Positions 7,442 through 15,320 are shown, counted from the stretch's first letter. The stretch: DNA of 44,936 bases from Flavisolibacter sp. (GCA_028288675.1 JAQBNG010000134.1:1-44936); one strand, 5' to 3'. Notes: a model not told the origin generated them from the letters alone. Numbers and translations are program-made.

Positions 7442-7825
7442 ATGAAAAAGCTATTTTTCCTTGCCGTACTGTTTACTGCATGTCTTGGTACTGTTTCAGC
7501 CCAGGGCGGCCCTGGCGGAATGACGCCTGAGCAAAGAGCGGAGCGTCAAAAACAAACAAAGGCTGAACTTATTGTTGCAGCAAAGATCACTGAAGCAGAG
7601 GCTGATAAGATCCTCCAGATTCAGCAGGACTCACGTGCAGGTATGCGCGGCTTGCGTGATCTTTCACCAGAAGACCGTAAAAAGAAAATGGACGAAATGA
7701 AAGTTGAAAATCAGAAAAAGTATAAAGCTATCCCGATCACTGATGACCAGGTAAAAGCGGTTGATACTTATTTTGATGAGCAAATGAAGAAGCGCATGGC
7801 TGGCAATGGCGGCGGCAATCAATAA
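7442..7825 (+). CDS. Small secreted helical protein
   Basis: 127 residues. It has a clear signal peptide (MKKLFFLAVLFTACLGTVSA, cleavage before QGG). The mature part begins with a Gly-rich patch (GGPGGMTPEQRAERQ) and continues as charged helices containing LSPEDRKKKMDEMKVE and ITDDQVKAVDTYFDEQM. The MTPEQRAE..., LSPEDR and ITDDQ spacing recalls small periplasmic proteins of the Spy/CpxP type that bind unfolded proteins or metals, but I do not see a full LTxxQ motif, so this is only a resemblance. Followed by a strong terminator. Confidence 0.75.
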   Translation: MKKLFFLAVLFTACLGTVSAQGGPGGMTPEQRAERQKQTKAELIVAAKITEAEADKILQIQQDSRAGMRGLRDLSPEDRKKKMDEMKVENQKKYKAIPITDDQVKAVDTYFDEQMKKRMAGNGGGNQ

Positions 7826-7844
7826 ATTTTTTTATTAGTTTTGG

Positions 7845-7872
7845 AATCCCGCAAAAAGCGGGATTTTATTTT
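7845..7872 (+). terminator. Rho-independent terminator
   Basis: AATCCCGC (7845-7852), AAAAA loop, GCGGGATT (7858-7865), then TTATTTTTAT. It ends just before the next start codon at 7878, so that gene depends on readthrough or on a promoter inside this segment. Confidence 0.9.
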
Positions 7873-7877
7873 TATAT

Positions 7878-8363
7878 ATGGCAGAAGACTTAACCATTAC
7901 AGCAGGCACAAAGGAAGAACAATACGAGGCAATACTGCCACAAATCAGGGGATTGCTCCACGGAGAACCGGACCTTATAGCGAATCTTGCCAATATATCG
8001 GCAGCACTAAAAGAACAGTTTGGCTGGCTTTGGGTAGGCTTTTATTTGGTGAAAAATGAAGAGTTGGTTTTAGGACCATTTCAAGGCCCTGTGGCGTGTA
8101 CCCGCATAAGAAAAGGACGCGGCGTTTGCGGCACCAGCTGGGCTACAGGTAAAACACTTATTGTTGCTGATGTGGAAGCGTTTCCCGGCCATATTGCCTG
8201 CAGCAGTTTATCCCGTTCCGAAATTGTGGTTCCTTTAATTTTTGATGACAAGGTGATGGGAGTATTGGATGTTGACAGTGTGGAGCTCAGTACTTTTGAC
8301 GAAACAGACCAAAAGTTTTTAGAAGAAATTGTTCAATTATTATCCTTTCTGGAAAGCAATTAA
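7878..8363 (+). CDS. msrC: Free methionine-R-sulfoxide reductase (GAF domain)
   Basis: 161 residues forming one GAF domain; reduces free L-methionine-R-sulfoxide using thioredoxin. The three functional cysteines are C74 (GPVACTRI), C84 (GVCGTSW) and C108 (HIACSSLSRSEIV), with the same spacing (10 and 24) as C84, C94 and C118 of E. coli MsrC. The ending motif GVLDVDSVELSTFDETD is also typical. The start is ATG 7878, six bases after the T-run of the preceding terminator. The role is repair of oxidised methionine in the cytoplasm, which fits the stress-flavoured small genes that follow. Confidence 0.93.
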   Translation: MAEDLTITAGTKEEQYEAILPQIRGLLHGEPDLIANLANISAALKEQFGWLWVGFYLVKNEELVLGPFQGPVACTRIRKGRGVCGTSWATGKTLIVADVEAFPGHIACSSLSRSEIVVPLIFDDKVMGVLDVDSVELSTFDETDQKFLEEIVQLLSFLESN

Positions 8364-8470
8364 AAATATAGTTAGGTGCCACCCAGAGTGATTAGTCTTC
8401 AACAAACGAATCGTATCGCAATAATGAATTAAAAGCTACCTCAAACCACATAGAAACAAATCTTTATTTT

Positions 8471-8496
8471 AAGCTGCCTGGTGCAGCTTTTCTTTT
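8471..8496 (+). terminator. Rho-independent terminator after msrC
   Basis: AAGCTGC (8471-8477), loop CTGGT, GCAGCTT (8483-8489), then TTCTTTTG. About 105 bases downstream of the msrC stop. Confidence 0.7.
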
Positions 8497-8509
8497 GCGA
8501 AAAAAACGG

Positions 8510-8531
8510 CACAGTATTTTAGGGGACTGTG
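8510..8531 (+). promoter_or_regulatory. Inverted repeat in front of the hydrophilic-protein cassette
   Basis: CACAGT (8510-8515) and ACTGTG (8526-8531) with a 10-base spacer containing TATTTTAG (8515-8522), which resembles a -7 element. It lies 15-36 bases before the first start codon of the cassette, so it could be an operator over the promoter. No regulator is linked to it in the sequence. Confidence 0.35.
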
Positions 8532-8546
8532 GTAGTAATCATATTT

Positions 8547-8771
8547 ATGGAATCAAGAGATAACAAACTATCCAGTTTACAGCAAGGTGAGCATCAAAAC
8601 CCTTTAGCCAGGGAAATAAGCGATGACCAAAAAAATTTAAATGAATCGGCCCATAGCGAGGCAGAAAAAGATATGGACGATGATGCTGAATTAACAGCGC
8701 ATAGTCCAAATGATGATTTGGATGAAGGTGAAACTGCCAGGCTGGGAGAGGATATTCCTGCTATAATTTAA
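8547..8771 (+). CDS. Small acidic, probably disordered protein (cassette gene 1)
   Basis: 74 residues from ATG 8547 (MESRDNKLSSLQQGEHQNP... ending ...LGEDIPAII); an in-frame GTG at 8529 is a less likely start. It is dominated by Asp, Glu, Asn, Ser and Gln, with one hydrophobic tail. There is no signal peptide, membrane segment or Cys. Composition like this is typical of intrinsically disordered, hydrophilin-like proteins, but no named family is evident. It is the first of four tiny genes in the same direction, 31 bases before the next. Confidence 0.6.
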   Translation: MESRDNKLSSLQQGEHQNPLAREISDDQKNLNESAHSEAEKDMDDDAELTAHSPNDDLDEGETARLGEDIPAII

Positions 8772-8802
8772 GATCACTATAAAACCAACAAAACCAAATT
8801 TT

Positions 8803-8997
8803 ATGCAGCAATTTACTGGCAGACCTGCCGCAAGAGAAAGAAGAGGCGAAGACGAAAGAAGACAATTTGTAGCTACAGAAAAGAGAGAATCGTACAGCGA
8901 CAGAAGAATGAGTGGCGAACCTGCTAAATATAATACACGGTCTATTCAGCGCCGCATCGTATGGGAAAATGATCTATACGAAAGACAAAGCATTTAA
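8803..8997 (+). CDS. Small Arg-rich hydrophilic protein (cassette gene 2)
   Basis: 64 residues (MQQFTGRPAARERRGEDERR... ending ...ENDLYERQSI). Unlike its neighbours it is strongly basic, with many Arg-Glu pairs (RERRGEDERR, DRRMSGEPA), suggesting nucleic-acid or membrane contact or a charged helix. No known domain. Its stop is two bases before the ATG of the next gene, so the two are almost certainly co-transcribed. Confidence 0.6.
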   Translation: MQQFTGRPAARERRGEDERRQFVATEKRESYSDRRMSGEPAKYNTRSIQRRIVWENDLYERQSI

Positions 8998-8999
8998 CC

Positions 9000-9197
9000 A
9001 TGGACGAGAAACCTGCTAAAGGCAATTACGACCTGACACAAAGCAGTAGTAAACGCCAAGACGAAAAGGCAACCCGTATTGCCCGTGAACAGGAATCGGA
9101 TGACGCTAACGAGAATACAAACCTTGGACAGGTAAGTTCTGAAAAGGGCGATAGCGCTGCCGAAAATAAAGTAGCCACTTCGTTAGATAATGAATAA
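9000..9197 (+). CDS. Small hydrophilic, probably disordered protein (cassette gene 3)
   Basis: 65 residues (MDEKPAKGNYDLTQSSSKRQ... ending ...VATSLDNE). Almost no large hydrophobic residues; rich in Asp, Glu, Lys, Ser, Asn and Ala. It begins two bases after gene 2 stops and ends 11 bases before gene 4 starts. The composition suggests an unfolded protectant or an anchor for binding partners. No family recognised. Confidence 0.6.
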   Translation: MDEKPAKGNYDLTQSSSKRQDEKATRIAREQESDDANENTNLGQVSSEKGDSAAENKVATSLDNE

Positions 9198-9208
9198 AAA
9201 AGTTCAGC

Positions 9209-9409
9209 ATGGCACATAGAACAGATAAAACCCGCGAAGAAGATCCATCAACCAATGAGCAGGCACATCGCAACCCTGTTAAGACGAACGATCTCAAAGG
9301 CGAAGCGCAAAATGTAAATGATGATGCAGGCCGTCCGTTAAATGAAAATGAATTAGGCCATGCCCTTAATAAAGCCAACGAAAGTAAGGGTGAAGAAAGT
9401 TCGCAATAA
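9209..9409 (+). CDS. Small hydrophilic, probably disordered protein (cassette gene 4)
   Basis: 66 residues (MAHRTDKTREEDPSTNEQAH... ending ...KANESKGEESSQ). Like gene 3, with many Asn, Glu, Lys and no Cys, and no hydrophobic core. The two share the character of low-complexity charged stretches but no clear alignable block, so recent duplication is not shown. Last gene of the cassette; it converges with the protease gene 55 bases away. No clear hairpin terminator was found. Confidence 0.6.
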   Translation: MAHRTDKTREEDPSTNEQAHRNPVKTNDLKGEAQNVNDDAGRPLNENELGHALNKANESKGEESSQ

Positions 9410-9464
9410 GCAATTTGCAAAAGTTCCCTACTTATAGAAAATCTTTTTGCTGATTGTTTATTGC

Positions 9465-11060
9465 CTATTGCTTATTGCCAATCGTTTCTATTGCTTTTTT
9501 AAAAATAGGGTCATACAAATTATATACTTCATAAAAACCCTGCGTACGCCATTTCAGGCGGGCTAAATACGCCTTAATTCGTTGCTCGATATTCTTTTTA
9601 TCAAGCGCAGGTATTTTACTTAGGTAAATACTGTCCTTCATAGCATACTCCACCAGATCCTGCCAGGCATCTTCTGTACTTTTATAATTGGCTGCAAATT
9701 CAGTAGGCGTTTTGTATTGCTGAAACTGCGATAAATGCGAAATGTAATACTGGTAAACAAATGCGTTAAAGCGCCCATCCAGATAGAGCTTTGTTACGTT
9801 ATGAGTGAAAGAACTTGTATCTAACGGAACATTTACATCAGGCATAATACCGCCACCGCCATATACAGTGCGGCCTCCACTTGTTTTAAAAGTTAGTTCC
9901 TTAGATACGTGCATGGTATCAGGGTTAATTGTCTCACCATGTTCGTAACGCTGTAACAGTTCTTCCATGTAAATCTTCTTTCCCTTATCGTAAGGCCGTT
10001 GAATGCTGCGGCCTGCCGGCGTGTAGTACCTGGCTACTGTAAGCCGTACCGCCGATCCATCGCTTAAGCCATATTGTTCCTGCACAAGGCCTTTGCCAAA
10101 CGTACGGCGACCAATAATTGTGGCCCTGTCCCAATCCTGTAAGGCGCCGGCTAATATCTCCGAGGCGCTGGCGGTTAATTCATCAACCAATACAACCAAT
10201 TTTCCTTTTTCAAACACGCCTTCTTTGCTTGCATTGTATTCTTTCTTTTGTATGTTGGTGCCCTGCGTGTAAACTATTTTTTTATTGCTGTCTATAAATT
10301 CATCGGCAATATTTACAGCCTGCGAAACATAGCCACCGCCGTTTCCTCTTAAATCTAAGACCAGGTTTTGCATGCCGGATGCTTTCAGTTTCTCCATGCT
10401 CTTCATAAACTCGCCGTATGTTGTTTCCGAGAACTTATTGAGTTTTATATAACCGGTTATAGCATCGGCCATGTAAGTTGCATCAAGTGCAGGCAAAGGA
10501 ATGCGGCCACGGGTAACAGAAATTGTTTGAGGAGAAGCATTACGGATGATACTCAGTTTCACCTGGCTGCCGGCCTGCCCGCGGATAAGCCTGCGGATAC
10601 TTTGGATAGGTATGGTTTTACTGGTAATAGGGGAATTGTTTACAGCGATAATTTTATCACCAATATTCAAACCCGCTTTTTCACTAGGCCCGTCAGGTAT
10701 CACATAAATCACATTAACCGTATCCTTAAATAAATTAAACTCAATACCGATGCCTTCAAAATTTCCCTGTAATTCTTCATTAGCTTCCGAAACATTTGTT
10801 GCAGGGATATAAACCGAATGGGGATCGAGGTGATCCATCACTGCATTGATCGCATCATCTTTTAAAGAATCCAATCCTATCGAATCTACATAGCGGGTCC
10901 TTATCAGATCAAGTGTTTCCTGGAGAGTGGAACTTTTATCCCGCTTAAAAAAATCGTTGGAACCTGTTTGTTGATGGAGCTTAAATCCGAATAACATTCC
11001 AGCAATCATTACTGTTGCTAAAATCAAGGGAAGCCATACCTGCAATTTTTTATTCCTCAT
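9465..11060 (-). CDS. C-terminal processing protease, S41 family
   Basis: 531 residues from ATG 11060 (MRNKKLQVWLPLILATVMIAG), which gives a signal anchor directly at the start; a longer frame to 11108 lacks support. Order: N-terminal cap, PDZ domain at about 95-185 (GIGIEFN, EKAGLNIGDKIIAVNN), then the S41 protease domain with RGNGGG and TASASEI. By comparison with E. coli Prc, the Ser-Lys dyad is S298 and K323 (RRTFGKGLVQ), 25 residues apart as in Prc. It trims or degrades exported proteins at their C-terminus in the periplasm. Divergently transcribed from the BadF-type kinase. Confidence 0.92.
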   Translation of the reverse strand: MRNKKLQVWLPLILATVMIAGMLFGFKLHQQTGSNDFFKRDKSSTLQETLDLIRTRYVDSIGLDSLKDDAINAVMDHLDPHSVYIPATNVSEANEELQGNFEGIGIEFNLFKDTVNVIYVIPDGPSEKAGLNIGDKIIAVNNSPITSKTIPIQSIRRLIRGQAGSQVKLSIIRNASPQTISVTRGRIPLPALDATYMADAITGYIKLNKFSETTYGEFMKSMEKLKASGMQNLVLDLRGNGGGYVSQAVNIADEFIDSNKKIVYTQGTNIQKKEYNASKEGVFEKGKLVVLVDELTASASEILAGALQDWDRATIIGRRTFGKGLVQEQYGLSDGSAVRLTVARYYTPAGRSIQRPYDKGKKIYMEELLQRYEHGETINPDTMHVSKELTFKTSGGRTVYGGGGIMPDVNVPLDTSSFTHNVTKLYLDGRFNAFVYQYYISHLSQFQQYKTPTEFAANYKSTEDAWQDLVEYAMKDSIYLSKIPALDKKNIEQRIKAYLARLKWRTQGFYEVYNLYDPIFKKAIETIGNKQ

Positions 11061-11157
11061 CGTTGCCTTTACTTTGTAATTGTTTTGCAAAATAGGAGGT
11101 ATTTGCAAAAATCTGCACTTTCCTGTTTTTATTCAACAATACTTTAAGCTCAAACGA

Positions 11158-12003
11158 ATGTCTGTAAGTTTAATTGCCGATAGCGGCGCTACGAAAGCCG
11201 AATGGTGTTTAGTAAATGGTAAGAAAAAAGAAACGGTATTTACAACGGGTATCAGCCCTTACTTTTTAACCAGTGACGGCATAGCTGACCTGGTGCGAAA
11301 AGAAGTAGCTTCTGTAGTTGCAAAAAAGTCAATCGATAACGTTTTTTTTTATGGAACCGGTTGCTCTAATCCTCAAAATGCAAAGAGTGTAAAAAAAGCA
11401 TTGAAGCAGGTATTTCCTTCTGCTGCTATAATTGTAAATACCGATCTGATGGCGGCGGCGAGAGCTGTTTGTGGTGCGGAAAAAGGCATCGCCTGCATTT
11501 TAGGCACTGGCTCAAACTCCTGTTATTATAATGGAAAGGTTATAGTTAAAAATAGTCCGGGCATAGGCTATGTTTTGGGCGATGAAGGCAGCGGCGCCTA
11601 TTTAGGAAAAAAGGTGATTCAATATTATATGTACAATACTTTTGATGAAGACCTGCGGGCACGGTTTGATGCGAAGTTTGTAACCACCCCGGTTGAGATC
11701 CTAGACAATGTGTATAAGCAACCATTTCCAAATAGGTACCTGGCAACTTTTGCCCTTTTTTTATCCGAGAACCGTGGCCACTATATGATTGAAAATATTA
11801 TAGAGGACGGATTAAATGATTTCTTTTTTCAACACCTTAATAAATATAACGAGGTATGGAAGTACCCGGTAAATTTTGTTGGCAGTGTGGCAGATGGTTT
11901 TAAAGATGTTATTAAGACTTTATGTTCATCCTATGAATTTGAATTGGGAACGATATTGAAAAATCCTATGCAGGGGCTGGTAAAGTATCATAGTGAGAAT
12001 TGA
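11158..12003 (+). CDS. BadF/BadG/BcrA/BcrD-type ATPase, N-acetylglucosamine kinase-like
   Basis: 281 residues from ATG 11158 (MSVSLIADSGATKAEW). ASKHA-fold features: phosphate loop 1 DSGATKAEW, second phosphate region CILGTGSNSCYY, adenosine region VGSVADGFKDVI, and GYVLGDEGSGAYLGKK, which is characteristic of eukaryotic-type N-acetylglucosamine kinases and their Bacteroidota relatives. It would phosphorylate an amino sugar recovered from peptidoglycan or chitin; the substrate is inferred. The 97-base divergent gap with the S41 protease must hold both promoters. It is followed by pyrB with an independent -7 element. Confidence 0.85.
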   Translation: MSVSLIADSGATKAEWCLVNGKKKETVFTTGISPYFLTSDGIADLVRKEVASVVAKKSIDNVFFYGTGCSNPQNAKSVKKALKQVFPSAAIIVNTDLMAAARAVCGAEKGIACILGTGSNSCYYNGKVIVKNSPGIGYVLGDEGSGAYLGKKVIQYYMYNTFDEDLRARFDAKFVTTPVEILDNVYKQPFPNRYLATFALFLSENRGHYMIENIIEDGLNDFFFQHLNKYNEVWKYPVNFVGSVADGFKDVIKTLCSSYEFELGTILKNPMQGLVKYHSEN

Positions 12004-12079
12004 GTTCTGGGTTTGGTTGAGAAAAGGATGAAATTTTGTTTTGTTTTGAATGAAAATCCTTTAAAATTGCAAACACTTT

Positions 12080-12087
12080 TATCTTTG
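12080..12087 (+). promoter_or_regulatory. -7 element of pyrB
   Basis: TATCTTTG matches TAnnTTTG exactly and ends seven bases before the pyrB ATG, so the start point would fall on or next to the start codon. That predicts a leaderless or nearly leaderless mRNA. A -33 TTG at the usual spacing is not evident. Confidence 0.5.
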
Positions 12088-12094
12088 ACCTTTA

Positions 12095-13024
12095 ATGGCA
12101 CTTTCCACCCGGCATCTACTTGGTATTAAAGACCTTTCTGTTACAGATATTTCCCTCATTCTTGATACGGCCAAACAATTTAAAGAGGTGCTTCAGCGGC
12201 CTGTAAAAAAAGTTCCTTCGCTTCGCGATGTTACCATTGTAAATCTCTTTTACGAAAACTCTACCCGCACAAGAATTTCATTTGAACTGGCACAAAAAAG
12301 ATTATCTGCAGACGTGATCAGTTTCAGCACATCCAGTTCTTCGGTTTCAAAAGGCGAGACGCTGCTTGATACAGTGAACAATATTTTGTCAATGAAAGTA
12401 AATATGGTTGTGATGCGGCATAGTGCCAGCGGAGCGCCACATTTTTTGGCGAAGCATATTCCTGCGGCTATTATTAATGCAGGCGATGGAATTAATGAAC
12501 ATCCCACCCAGGCTCTCCTGGATGCTTATTCAATGATAGAAATATTTGGGAGTTTAAAGGGATTGAGGGTAGCTATTATTGGTGATATTTTGCATAGCCG
12601 GGTAGCGCAAAGTAATATCAGCCTGCTCACAAAAATGGGAGCGGAGGTAGTTGTTTGCGGTCCACCGACGTTGATACCTAAATTTATACAAGAGGCTTTT
12701 GATGTACGGGTTGAATATGATCTGGAAAAAGCATTGCACTGGTGCGATGTTGCCAATGTATTACGGATTCAGTTGGAACGGCAAAACCAGGTTTTGTTTT
12801 CGTCTTTGCGTGAATACAGCCTGGCCTACGGTATTAATAAACAACGCTTAGACCGGCTGAATAAAAAAATTACAATCATGCACCCCGGACCTATTAACCG
12901 GGGAGTGGAATTAGACAGTGATGTTGCAGATAGCGATCAGTCGATTATTTTACAACAGGTAGAGAATGGTGTGGCAGTGAGGATGGCCGCTTTATACCTG
13001 TTGGCAAATTCTACCAGTAGTTAA
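12095..13024 (+). CDS. pyrB: Aspartate carbamoyltransferase catalytic subunit
   Basis: 309 residues, normal length. Joins carbamoyl phosphate and aspartate, the first committed step of pyrimidine synthesis. Carbamoyl-phosphate site FYENSTRTRISFE (S56-T-R-T-R60), the loop SSSSVSKGETLLDT with the mobile Lys, MRHSASGAPH, the HPTQALLD motif, and aspartate-site residues near MHPGPINRGVE are all visible. No pyrI is adjacent and there is no pyrR; pyrE lies 1.2 kb downstream. Starts at ATG 12095. Confidence 0.97.
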   Translation: MALSTRHLLGIKDLSVTDISLILDTAKQFKEVLQRPVKKVPSLRDVTIVNLFYENSTRTRISFELAQKRLSADVISFSTSSSSVSKGETLLDTVNNILSMKVNMVVMRHSASGAPHFLAKHIPAAIINAGDGINEHPTQALLDAYSMIEIFGSLKGLRVAIIGDILHSRVAQSNISLLTKMGAEVVVCGPPTLIPKFIQEAFDVRVEYDLEKALHWCDVANVLRIQLERQNQVLFSSLREYSLAYGINKQRLDRLNKKITIMHPGPINRGVELDSDVADSDQSIILQQVENGVAVRMAALYLLANSTSS

Positions 13025-13059
13025 TTTGTTTTCTAATATGAAAGTTCTTAAATAAAATT

Positions 13060-13554
13060 ATGCGTATAGGTCTTTTTCCAGGAACGTTTGACCCTGTTAC
13101 ATTCGGGCACCTCGATATTATTGAAAGAGCGTTACCGCTTTACGACAAGCTTTACATCGGCATTGGTGTTAATGCTAATAAGGAGCCGATGTTTTCTGCA
13201 GAAACAAGAGTACAGTGGCTTGATGAGATATTTAAAAATGAATCGAAAATAGAAGCTGTCATCTACGAAGGCTTAACTGTGGAATGTTGCAAAAAGGTTG
13301 GAGCTACCTATATTCTCAGGGGAATACGTTACGTGAATGACTTTGAATATGAGAAAGCGATTGCGGATATGAACCGGACCTTGGATGCAAACATCGAAAC
13401 CATCTTTCTAACCTGTTTGCCAAAATACACCTCTGTCGCTTCAACTTTGGTACGGGATGTAATCAGGAATGGGGGTAATGTATCGCAATTTGTTCCGGAT
13501 ATAGTATTGCGCACAATTGGCCAGCGTATAAATAGAAATGGGGTGTTTGCCTAA
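13060..13554 (+). CDS. coaD: Pantetheine-phosphate adenylyltransferase
   Basis: 164 residues. Makes dephospho-CoA from 4'-phosphopantetheine and ATP. N-terminal nucleotidyltransferase motif PGTFDPVTFGHLD (T/HxGH), ILRGIRYVNDFEYE in the middle and, at the C-terminus, YTSVASTLVRD in place of the common ISSSLVRE. Start ATG 13060, 35 bases after pyrB, so co-transcription is plausible. Its TAA stop overlaps the stop of the converging NUDIX gene by four bases. Confidence 0.96.
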   Translation: MRIGLFPGTFDPVTFGHLDIIERALPLYDKLYIGIGVNANKEPMFSAETRVQWLDEIFKNESKIEAVIYEGLTVECCKKVGATYILRGIRYVNDFEYEKAIADMNRTLDANIETIFLTCLPKYTSVASTLVRDVIRNGGNVSQFVPDIVLRTIGQRINRNGVFA

Positions 13555-14192
13555 TTATTATTTTCTGGTAGCTTTTTTTTCCAGGCATTTATCACATCAA
13601 TAATTGAGGCATGGGTATTATCCAAGTAGCGGCCTAACTCATCCACGGGAACCCACCTGCATTCAGAAATATCTTCTTGTACCTGCGGTTTTAAGGGTGC
13701 TCTTTCATCAGCCTTAACTAAAAACCAGTACGATTCTTTTAAAATATGGACTCCTCTTTCAAAGTAAGTATGATACGTCACATGCAAAGGAGATTCAATT
13801 AGGAGAGGGCTTGCGCCGGTTTCTTCTTCTATTTCACGTAAGGCGCATGTTTCAAGGTTTTCTCCTTCCTCTAATTTTCCTTTTGGTAAATCCCATTTTC
13901 CTTTTCTAAATATTAAGAGTAGATCATTGTCTTTTGTATGTACCAATCCCCCGGCGGCTGTGATAAGTGTAAGCTGTGATTTGAATGATTCCAAAAGTTC
14001 GTCCAGGTTATGATGTAAAAAAACACCAGCGTAATAATCGTCCTCTGCCAGTTGCTGCAACATTGTTCTTACAGACGATGCGTTAAGATCATCAATAAAA
14101 ATTGTATCAGGACGGTGCATATACTCTTCAACTTCCCCGGTGGCTTTGGTACTTAAAAAGAGAGGCTTATTTTGAACATAGATTTTGAACAT
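13551..14192 (-). CDS. NUDIX hydrolase
   Basis: 213 residues from ATG 14192 (MFKIYVQNKPLFLS); an earlier in-frame ATG at 14237 lies too close to pyrE upstream to be preferred. The Nudix box is complete: G at KGKLEEG, then the REIEEETGA segment (RExxEExG). It follows an N-terminal domain of about 70 residues, then LITAAGGLVHTKDNDLLLIFRKGKWDLPKG. It cleaves a nucleoside diphosphate linked to another group; the substrate is not predictable. Its stop overlaps coaD by 4 bp (CTAA read both ways) and its start is 56 bases from pyrE, divergent. Confidence 0.9.
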   Translation of the reverse strand: MFKIYVQNKPLFLSTKATGEVEEYMHRPDTIFIDDLNASSVRTMLQQLAEDDYYAGVFLHHNLDELLESFKSQLTLITAAGGLVHTKDNDLLLIFRKGKWDLPKGKLEEGENLETCALREIEEETGASPLLIESPLHVTYHTYFERGVHILKESYWFLVKADERAPLKPQVQEDISECRWVPVDELGRYLDNTHASIIDVINAWKKKLPENNN

Positions 14193-14248
14193 GCTGTTAT
14201 ACTTGCAACGAATATACCGGCAAAAAGCTGTTTTCATACCTTCGCGAG

Positions 14249-14884
14249 ATGACAGATGCTACCGTTACCGCAGAGAAATTATTACAGGCTGAAGCCGTGA
14301 AGCTTAGCCCCGCGACACCATTTACCTGGGCAAGTGGCTGGAAGAGCCCAATTTACTGTGATAACAGGAAACTGCTTTCCCTGCCATTTATCAGGGATTA
14401 TATTAAAAGTGAATTGGCCAGTACTGTTTTTGAAAAATTTACCGACGCAGACTTGATCGCGGGGGTAGCTACAGCCGGAATTCCCTGGGGTATCATGGTG
14501 GCCGACCAGCTTAAGTTGCCGTTTATATATGTGCGGCCAAAACCTAAGGAACACGGCTTAGGCAATCAAATTGAAGGGAAATTTACTTCAGGTCAAAGGG
14601 TAGTGGTGGTAGAAGATCTTATCTCTACTGGTAAAAGTAGCCTCCAGGTGATAGATGTTCTCAGGGATAATCTTTTGGAAGTAGAAGGAATGGTGTCCAT
14701 ATTTAATTACAGGTTTGATATTGCCGCAGAGGCTTTTAAAGCTAAACAAGTAACGGTATATTCATTAACAGATTATCCCTCAATGCTATCCTTAGCCATG
14801 CAAAAGGGTATAATTGCTGGTGAAGACGAGGAGCTTTTGTTAAAGTGGAGCAAGGAGCCTGCAAACTGGACCGGAGTATATTAA
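14249..14884 (+). CDS. pyrE: Orotate phosphoribosyltransferase
   Basis: 211 residues. Converts orotate and PRPP into OMP in pyrimidine synthesis. The PRPP loop VVVVEDLISTGKSS is clear, and RPKPKEHG and FTWASGWKSPIYCDNR are typical. TACCTTCG (14239-14246; seven of eight to TAnnTTTG) ends only two bases before the ATG, so a leaderless transcript is possible. With pyrB it gives two enzymes of the same pathway within 3 kb, separated by coaD and a reverse-strand gene, so they are not one simple operon. Confidence 0.96.
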   Translation: MTDATVTAEKLLQAEAVKLSPATPFTWASGWKSPIYCDNRKLLSLPFIRDYIKSELASTVFEKFTDADLIAGVATAGIPWGIMVADQLKLPFIYVRPKPKEHGLGNQIEGKFTSGQRVVVVEDLISTGKSSLQVIDVLRDNLLEVEGMVSIFNYRFDIAAEAFKAKQVTVYSLTDYPSMLSLAMQKGIIAGEDEELLLKWSKEPANWTGVY

Positions 14885-14906
14885 ATTCGTTTTCAAATTA
14901 TCCCAA

Positions 14907-15269
14907 ATGAAAAAATTTTCTTTATTAGCAGTAATTGCTTTGGGCTTTACCTTTTCTGCTTCTGCCCAAACTAAAGCGCTCCAGGTTGCCAAAATAAGCA
15001 CACCTACTGTTCAATGTGATATGTGCAAAACGCGGATTGAACAATATCTAAAACGGATTGATGGTGTAACCTTCGTGAACGTAGGGGTAAAGAAAAAAGA
15101 GGTAACAGTGAAATACCTTACTGATCGCACAAATATTGAAATGATAAAAACCTCTATCGCCAACGCTGGTTACGATGCTGCTGAAATTGCTTCTAATCCT
15201 GAATCTTACAAAGCGTTGCCTAAATGCTGCAAGAAGCCAGAAGATGGCGGAGGAATGCCCAAAAATTAG
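14907..15269 (+). CDS. Secreted heavy-metal-associated (HMA) domain protein
   Basis: 120 residues. Signal peptide MKKFSLLAVIALGFTFSASA then QTKALQ. The mature part is one HMA fold: VQCDMCKTRIEQYLKRIDGV with metal ligands C37 and C40, NVGVKKKEVTVKY, and ANAGYDAAE. A C-terminal KCCKKPEDGG adds a second Cys pair. This is the copper-chaperone or MerP pattern in the periplasm, but no transporter or sensor is adjacent. It begins 22 bases after pyrE and ends in a good terminator, so it is probably read through from pyrE. Confidence 0.85.
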   Translation: MKKFSLLAVIALGFTFSASAQTKALQVAKISTPTVQCDMCKTRIEQYLKRIDGVTFVNVGVKKKEVTVKYLTDRTNIEMIKTSIANAGYDAAEIASNPESYKALPKCCKKPEDGGGMPKN

Positions 15270-15290
15270 GATACAAATCTTTTTAAAATT

Positions 15291-15320
15291 AAGCCCTGCT
15301 AATGCGGGGCTTTTTTGTTT
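15291..15320 (+). terminator. Rho-independent terminator after the HMA gene
   Basis: AAGCCCTGC (15291-15299), loop TAAT, GCGGGGCTT (15304-15312; one G-T pair), then TTTTTGTTTT. Confidence 0.9.

Noticed and set aside
12095-14884. pyrB-coaD-pyrE as one operon
   Set aside because: A reverse-strand NUDIX gene lies between coaD and pyrE, and pyrE has its own -7-like element, so they are at least two units.
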